Made by a program: the position numbers and the translations under genes
In this document: piece by piece, positions 59,938 through 64,000 of the stretch
Position numbering within the stretch: the stretch's first letter is position 1
How the letters are laid out: every line of letters begins with the position of its first letter
The notes under the pieces: model-generated
Told to the model about the DNA's origin: nothing
What the model saw: only the letters and a program-made list of their open reading frames with translations
The model's database searches: none
Assembly: GCA_030693535.1 (NCBI GenBank)
Contig: JAUYAL010000009.1
Location: 1-64,000, forward strand
Origin: Methylotenera sp.
GTDB lineage: Bacteria > Pseudomonadota > Gammaproteobacteria > Burkholderiales > Methylophilaceae
Length of the DNA: 64,000 nucleotides
Reading direction: 5' to 3'

Positions 59938-61413
59938 TCATTTACGTCCACCAAGAATACTGCCCAAAACACCACGAATAATCTGCCTTCCAAGTTGCGA
60001 ACCAATGGCTCGAGCGGCACTTTTAGCAGCAGCTTCAAATACACCTTCGCGACTACGAGAAGATGGCTTACTGCCACCAAACATGCCACCCCAATCAAAT
60101 CCTTCTTCTGCTTTTACCTCCGTTGCAGCTTGCTCTGCGCGACCTTTTAGCGTCTCATAAGCTGATTCACGATCCACCATTTTTTCATAATATCCAAATA
60201 CATTTGAAGACTTTACTGTCTCACTACGTTCAATATCCGTCGCAGGTCCTATACGACTACTAGGCGGGCAAACAAACGCGCGTTCTACTGGCGTTGGCAC
60301 ACCCTTTTCATCTAAGAATGATACTAAGGCCTCTCCCACGCCCAACTCGGAAATTACCGTCGCCACATCCACTTTTGGGTTGATTCTAAAAGTTTCTGCG
60401 GCAGATTTCACCGCTTTTTGGTCGCGTGGCGTAAAAGCCCGTAAGGCATGCTGCACGCGGTTACCCAGCTGACCAAGCACAATATCTGGGATATCCAATG
60501 GGTTTTGACTAACAAAATACACACCGACGCCTTTAGAACGAATGAGCCGCACCACTTGCTCGATCTTGGTCAATAGTGCTTGTGGCGCATCAGTAAACAG
60601 TAAATGTGCTTCATCAAAGAAAAATACCAGCTTGGGTTTTTCTAAATCACCAACTTCTGGTAGCTTTTCAAACAGCTCTGAAAGTAGCCACAGCAATAGT
60701 GTTGCATAGACGCGCGGCGAATTGAGTAATTGATCAGATGACAAAATATTGACGACACCGCGACCTTGACTGTCAGTCTGCATCATATCGTCTAAATTAA
60801 GGGCTGGCTCGCCGAATAATAAATCGCCACCTTCGGTTTCTAGTTGCAACAATGCCCTTTGCAATGCTCCGACACTAGCCGCGGAGATGTTGCCATATTC
60901 GGTTTGATACTCTGCTGAATGCTCTGCAGCGTGTTGTGACATGGCTCGCAAATCTTTTAAATCAAGCAACAACCAACCTTTGTCATCGGCGATTTTGAAA
61001 ATGCTATTCAATACGCCACCTTGCACGTCATTCAAATTGAGCATACGCGTCAATAATAGTGGCCCCATTTCAGCGACTGTCGTTCTAATAGGATGACCTT
61101 TTTTGCCAAAAACATCCCAAAACGTGACGGGTGAAGCTTTTAACTCAAAATCAGTTAAGCCAAGTAATTGAACCCGCGCATCAACTTTTGAGTTGGCACC
61201 GCCAGCTTGACTCATACCCGATAAGTCACCTTTTACATCAGCCATAAAAACTGGCACCCCTAGTGCAGAAAATCCTTCTGCAAGTGATTGCAATGTAACG
61301 GTTTTACCAGTGCCCGTCGCCCCAGCAATCAAACCGTGACGATTGGCCATTTTGGGGAGAATGTGAAGGAAACTTTCTGCTTTTGCGATGCGAATTGGAT
61401 TAGTCATGCCCAT
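59938..61413 (-). CDS. yjgR: HerA/VirB4-like ATPase (YjgR, DUF853)
   Basis: A 491-residue hexameric-type ATPase of unknown role. Walker A is [20 protein letters not shown] (split, residues 28-47), Walker B is [14 protein letters not shown], and the arginine-finger region [20 protein letters not shown] follows. The C-terminal tail is a Gly/Arg-rich end ([18 protein letters not shown]) typical of YjgR. No NurA partner gene is near, so it is not a HerA-NurA DNA end-resection pair. It starts 4 bases after the TPR membrane protein. Confidence 0.85.
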   Translation of the reverse strand: MGMTNPIRIAKAESFLHILPKMANRHGLIAGATGTGKTVTLQSLAEGFSALGVPVFMADVKGDLSGMSQAGGANSKVDARVQLLGLTDFELKASPVTFWDVFGKKGHPIRTTVAEMGPLLLTRMLNLNDVQGGVLNSIFKIADDKGWLLLDLKDLRAMSQHAAEHSAEYQTEYGNISAASVGALQRALLQLETEGGDLLFGEPALNLDDMMQTDSQGRGVVNILSSDQLLNSPRVYATLLLWLLSELFEKLPEVGDLEKPKLVFFFDEAHLLFTDAPQALLTKIEQVVRLIRSKGVGVYFVSQNPLDIPDIVLGQLGNRVQHALRAFTPRDQKAVKSAAETFRINPKVDVATVISELGVGEALVSFLDEKGVPTPVERAFVCPPSSRIGPATDIERSETVKSSNVFGYYEKMVDRESAYETLKGRAEQAATEVKAEEGFDWGGMFGGSKPSSRSREGVFEAAAKSAARAIGSQLGRQIIRGVLGSILGGRK

Positions 61414-61417
61414 GCTT

Positions 61418-62764
61418 TCAATTTGAGTCGTTAATCTCTTGTAAGTTATAAAATGCTTTATGGTTGTTTCCGTCTAATTTTAACGCATTTTCAAAGGCAT
61501 TTTTCGCCTCATTTTTTTTATTGGCTTGTAAATAAGCATAACCCAAATTATTCCAGGCGCGTGAATTATTCGCTTGTTGTTGCAAGCTAGATTGCCATAA
61601 AGTCACTTCGGTTTCATAATCTAGATTCCTCAACCACGCTGCCGTAAGAGCTAATAGAATCAAGGCTGCTGGTAGCATGATTTTTATTTTTTGTATACTT
61701 TCAGCTAAATTAACCACATGCACTGAGGTAAATAAAATAGGTGCAAAGCTTGCCAAATAAATTTGGCGGTCGTTGATTAAATCAAGACGAGGAATAATTG
61801 AGTTACTGGGGACTAAACAAATAAACCACCAAAACATACAAAAACTAAACAAACTATGTGATTTTCTAAACCAGAACGCTAGGAAAATAAGCACAAGCAG
61901 CACTATAGAATACGTTACGCTGTAAATTATAGTGGGCGTATTCATAGAATAATCTACATTTAAATGTAAGCCAAATAAAGTGTGCGTTAAATAGTGAATG
62001 TGTGCAACGGGTTGCCACAAAAGTTGATTTTTTAACACACTCACATCAAACGCTTTTAGTACAAGTCGTTGATATTGTGATGTAAAAATTAAATAGGCAG
62101 CTATTGGTGCAGCGATCAAATATAGATATTTAATTTTATAAAATCGCATGTATTGCGGAAAACAAAACCAAGTGATTAGCATAGCTACTGCTGGCAATAT
62201 AATGGCGGGTTCTTTCACTAGCACGGCCGCCAGCCAAAACAGCATGCTGGCCATAAGGTAAAACTTGTTTTTAAAATTTTCTCCGTTAAATTTTACCCAA
62301 TATAAAAGTGAAGCCATACAAAACAACGTCATTAGCCCTGTGGAACGGCTAGAAATATAGCTAACGACTTCAGTGTGAGCTGGATGAAGCGCGAATAGAA
62401 CTGCCGTGAGAATTGATATTCTATTGCTATAAAGGATATTATTTAACAACATCGGTAGCAATGTTGCACTTAATCGCCATACTAAAATACTGGCGATAAA
62501 ATGGCACAGCAAATTGAATATACGAAAAAACCTCGGCGCTTGTTCTAATTGCCAGTTAAGCGCATAGCTTAACTTTAGCAATGGGCGCATACCTGGCATC
62601 GATTGCCACCAAGCACTTAGACTATGCACTTTAGGCTCATCTACAATCACGTTGTAGTCATCAAACTGAAACGGAAAGCTAAACGTATGACCGTAAGCCA
62701 ATAGCAGCAAAATCGCCAGCAACGTTGGTACGATAAAGGGCTTATTTAACTGCATAGTCATCAA
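61418..62764 (-). CDS. Polytopic membrane protein with C-terminal TPR (Tmtc/GT-C-like)
   Basis: A 448-residue protein with about ten transmembrane helices in residues 10-370, followed by a short TPR region ([40 protein letters not shown]). The early periplasmic loop [16 protein letters not shown] has the acidic pair found in GT-C O-mannosyltransferases and Tmtc proteins, and [15 protein letters not shown] is the family's HPxxxE-like motif. It could therefore glycosylate exported proteins with a polyprenyl-linked sugar. It overlaps the carboxypeptidase gene by about 20 bases. No substrate can be named. Confidence 0.75.
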   Translation of the reverse strand: MMTMQLNKPFIVPTLLAILLLLAYGHTFSFPFQFDDYNVIVDEPKVHSLSAWWQSMPGMRPLLKLSYALNWQLEQAPRFFRIFNLLCHFIASILVWRLSATLLPMLLNNILYSNRISILTAVLFALHPAHTEVVSYISSRSTGLMTLFCMASLLYWVKFNGENFKNKFYLMASMLFWLAAVLVKEPAIILPAVAMLITWFCFPQYMRFYKIKYLYLIAAPIAAYLIFTSQYQRLVLKAFDVSVLKNQLLWQPVAHIHYLTHTLFGLHLNVDYSMNTPTIIYSVTYSIVLLVLIFLAFWFRKSHSLFSFCMFWWFICLVPSNSIIPRLDLINDRQIYLASFAPILFTSVHVVNLAESIQKIKIMLPAALILLALTAAWLRNLDYETEVTLWQSSLQQQANNSRAWNNLGYAYLQANKKNEAKNAFENALKLDGNNHKAFYNLQEINDSN

Positions 62765-63542
62765 AAGCGCGATTTAATAACTCGTCGGCATCCCACCAAC
62801 GGTCTGGCGCATTTAGCATCACCAAATATACTTCTTTTTTGTTACGTACGCCATGTGCAATCAAGCATTTACCTGCCTTTTGCGTAAAACCCGTTTTCAA
62901 TCCATCTACTCCCTCTACCCTGCCTAGCAATAAATTACTTGTGGCAAAGCTGTATGATTTACTAGATTTTGAATCAATCGTAAAGTTTTGCATATCAGTC
63001 CATACTTTAATTTTTGGCTGATCATTTGTAGCGCGCGCAATAGCCATTAAGTCATTTGCCGTGCTGTAATGGTTTTCGCCATCAAAGCCACAAGGGTTGC
63101 TAAAGTGCGTATTTTTAAGGTTTAGCGCCATCACCTTCGCATTCATTTTTGTCAGAAAAGCCGCCTCGCTACCTGCATCCCATTCTGCTAGCGCCATACA
63201 AGCATCATTAGCGGAGCGAATTAACATGGCGCCAAGCAAGTACGCTGCTTGAAACTTCTGTCTTGGTTTAAGGTGTAATTTTGTCCCACCTTGCAAAGCT
63301 GCTTTGTTACTAATGGTTACCCAATCATTTAACTTTGGATTTTCCACAAGCACTAGTGCCGCCACCAACTTGGTTAAACTGGCAGGTGGCAAGCGTTTAT
63401 CGGCGTTGCTTTGCCACACCGATTTGCCGTTAATAGACAATAAAAAAGCCGATGCAATATCGGCTTGCGGTTGCCATGTATCGTTAGCAATTGACGGCAA
63501 GCTTATAATTAAGCCTGCCGCTAACCAAAAAAAACGAAGCAT
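62742..63542 (-). CDS. D-alanyl-D-alanine carboxypeptidase (S11 penicillin-binding protein)
   Basis: Trims the terminal D-Ala of peptidoglycan stem peptides in the periplasm. I choose the ATG at 63542 (266 residues), which gives a proper signal peptide (MLRFFWLAAGLIISLPSIAN) and lies 16 bases after the stop of the previous gene; the frame is open upstream but inside that gene. The active-site motifs are all present: PPASLTKLVAALVL (SxxK), RSANDACMAL (SxN) and LKTGFTQKAGKC (KTG). It lacks the C-terminal membrane-anchoring domain of DacA/DacC, so it is a short, soluble type. Confidence 0.85.
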   Translation of the reverse strand: MLRFFWLAAGLIISLPSIANDTWQPQADIASAFLLSINGKSVWQSNADKRLPPASLTKLVAALVLVENPKLNDWVTISNKAALQGGTKLHLKPRQKFQAAYLLGAMLIRSANDACMALAEWDAGSEAAFLTKMNAKVMALNLKNTHFSNPCGFDGENHYSTANDLMAIARATNDQPKIKVWTDMQNFTIDSKSSKSYSFATSNLLLGRVEGVDGLKTGFTQKAGKCLIAHGVRNKKEVYLVMLNAPDRWWDADELLNRAFDDYAVK

Positions 63543-63558
63543 GCTTAAATCAAAAGTC

Positions 63559-64000
63559 TTATAAACCAAATAAGCCTTTAAGTTTTTTAACTCCTTCAAT
63601 TGGGTTAGGCTCAGAAGTTCCGGCATTACTCCCTTTTTGACTGCTGGTATAATTTCTGCCAGTATAATTCCTACCAGTAAAATTTCCGCCTCCAGATTCG
63701 GCCCCCATTAACATAGTGCTAACAACAGATTTAGTACGTAAGCGCATATCCCATTCAATTTTCTTCTTATCTTTTGTATCAGGGTAAGAGATATTTAGTT
63801 CAGGGCCATAGGCAACCATAGAGATATTAACCATATCACTGTCTTTAAAAATACCGGCTGGAATACTGCAAGTCTGGATGCTAGTTGGTAGCACTACTTT
63901 TTGTTTTAAATACTGATCAAGCAATTTAGGCTCTAGGTAATTTATTAAACCATGCCCTTGATCTTGCTGTTCACTAGATACCCAAATTGTCATTTCTGTA
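63559..64000 (-). CDS. Protein of unknown function, cut or starting at the window edge
   Basis: The frame encodes at least 144 residues from an ATG at 63993, and remains open to the edge, so the true start may be outside. Visible features are TCSIPAGIFKDSDMVNISMV, a predicted soluble beta-rich segment, and a Gly/Asn/Tyr repeat of the type NFTGRNYTGRNY, then a Pro/Ser-rich tail. I do not recognise a family. It is directly upstream of the carboxypeptidase and may be co-transcribed with it. Confidence 0.5.
   Translation of the reverse strand, partial: TEMTIWVSSEQQDQGHGLINYLEPKLLDQYLKQKVVLPTSIQTCSIPAGIFKDSDMVNISMVAYGPELNISYPDTKDKKKIEWDMRLRTKSVVSTMLMGAESGGGNFTGRNYTGRNYTSSQKGSNAGTSEPNPIEGVKKLKGLFGL

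Noticed and set aside
1..64000. CRISPR array, tRNA or rRNA genes
   Set aside because: No regularly spaced direct repeats, cloverleaf-like sequences or rRNA segments were noticed by eye; a covariance search would settle tRNA.

Overview
The window is an AT-rich stretch of a Gram-negative chromosome, most likely a betaproteobacterium. I would guess a Methylophilaceae (Methylotenera-like) methylotroph from the base composition, the MarR-type EPS regulator, the formate-tetrahydrofolate ligase and the general gene style. That placement is an inference; no rRNA or tRNA gene was seen to anchor it.

About 1-44.3 kb is one huge surface-glycan locus, read almost entirely on the minus strand, so it should be read from high to low coordinates. 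It starts with an EPS-associated MarR regulator (44195) whose promoter carries a perfect 13-bp inverted repeat over the -10 box. Then come an ABC flippase, a pseudaminic-acid-type set (PseB, an RmlD-like SDR, PseC, an aldo/keto reductase, a broken acyltransferase-3, a second NeuB-like synthase, a SpsF-like cytidylyltransferase, a GSA-type aminotransferase, a nitrilase, PseG, a formyltransferase, PseI, a GNAT), and a decorating block (two M28-like DUF4910 proteins, a sulfotransferase, two methyltransferases, a PFTS-motif protein and a truncated copy of it). Next is a block that looks like a second acidic-sugar route (FAD/Fe-S oxidase, 2-hydroxyacid dehydrogenase, FkbM methyltransferase, HpcH/HpaI aldolase, methyltransferase, SDR, KdsB-like CMP transferase). 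Last are glycosyltransferases, a membrane glycosyltransferase fused to a MurJ/Wzx-like flippase across a -1 frameshift site, and a bacillosamine-type priming set (PglA-, PglC-, PglD-, PglE- and PglF-like), ending with hpt.

About 44.3-51.4 kb holds housekeeping genes (hslR, a Lon-like ycbZ protease, moaE, moaD, rmuC) interrupted by a toxin-antitoxin cassette with a truncated AbiEii toxin and by an IS605-family tnpB-only element. About 51.5-55.5 kb is the only substantial plus-strand run: a CHASE2 / SH3 / M48 operon with ATGA overlaps, then higBA with a strong leaderless promoter.

About 55.6-64 kb is again minus strand: AI-2E transporter, yigZ, a Phd/VapC cassette, fhs, a HerA-like ATPase, a TPR membrane protein, a penicillin-binding carboxypeptidase and a partial gene at the edge.

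The most unusual structural signal is that the two separate toxin-antitoxin cassettes (47654-48713 and 57256-58156) are each bracketed by inverted copies of one related sequence of about 40 bp. Each sits only a few bases after the stop codon of one gene and just before the start of the next, which suggests a small mobile gene cassette. Other points of interest are the frameshifted glycosyltransferase-flippase fusion, the putative undescribed ulosonic-acid pathway, and two N-acyl routes in the pseudaminic block.
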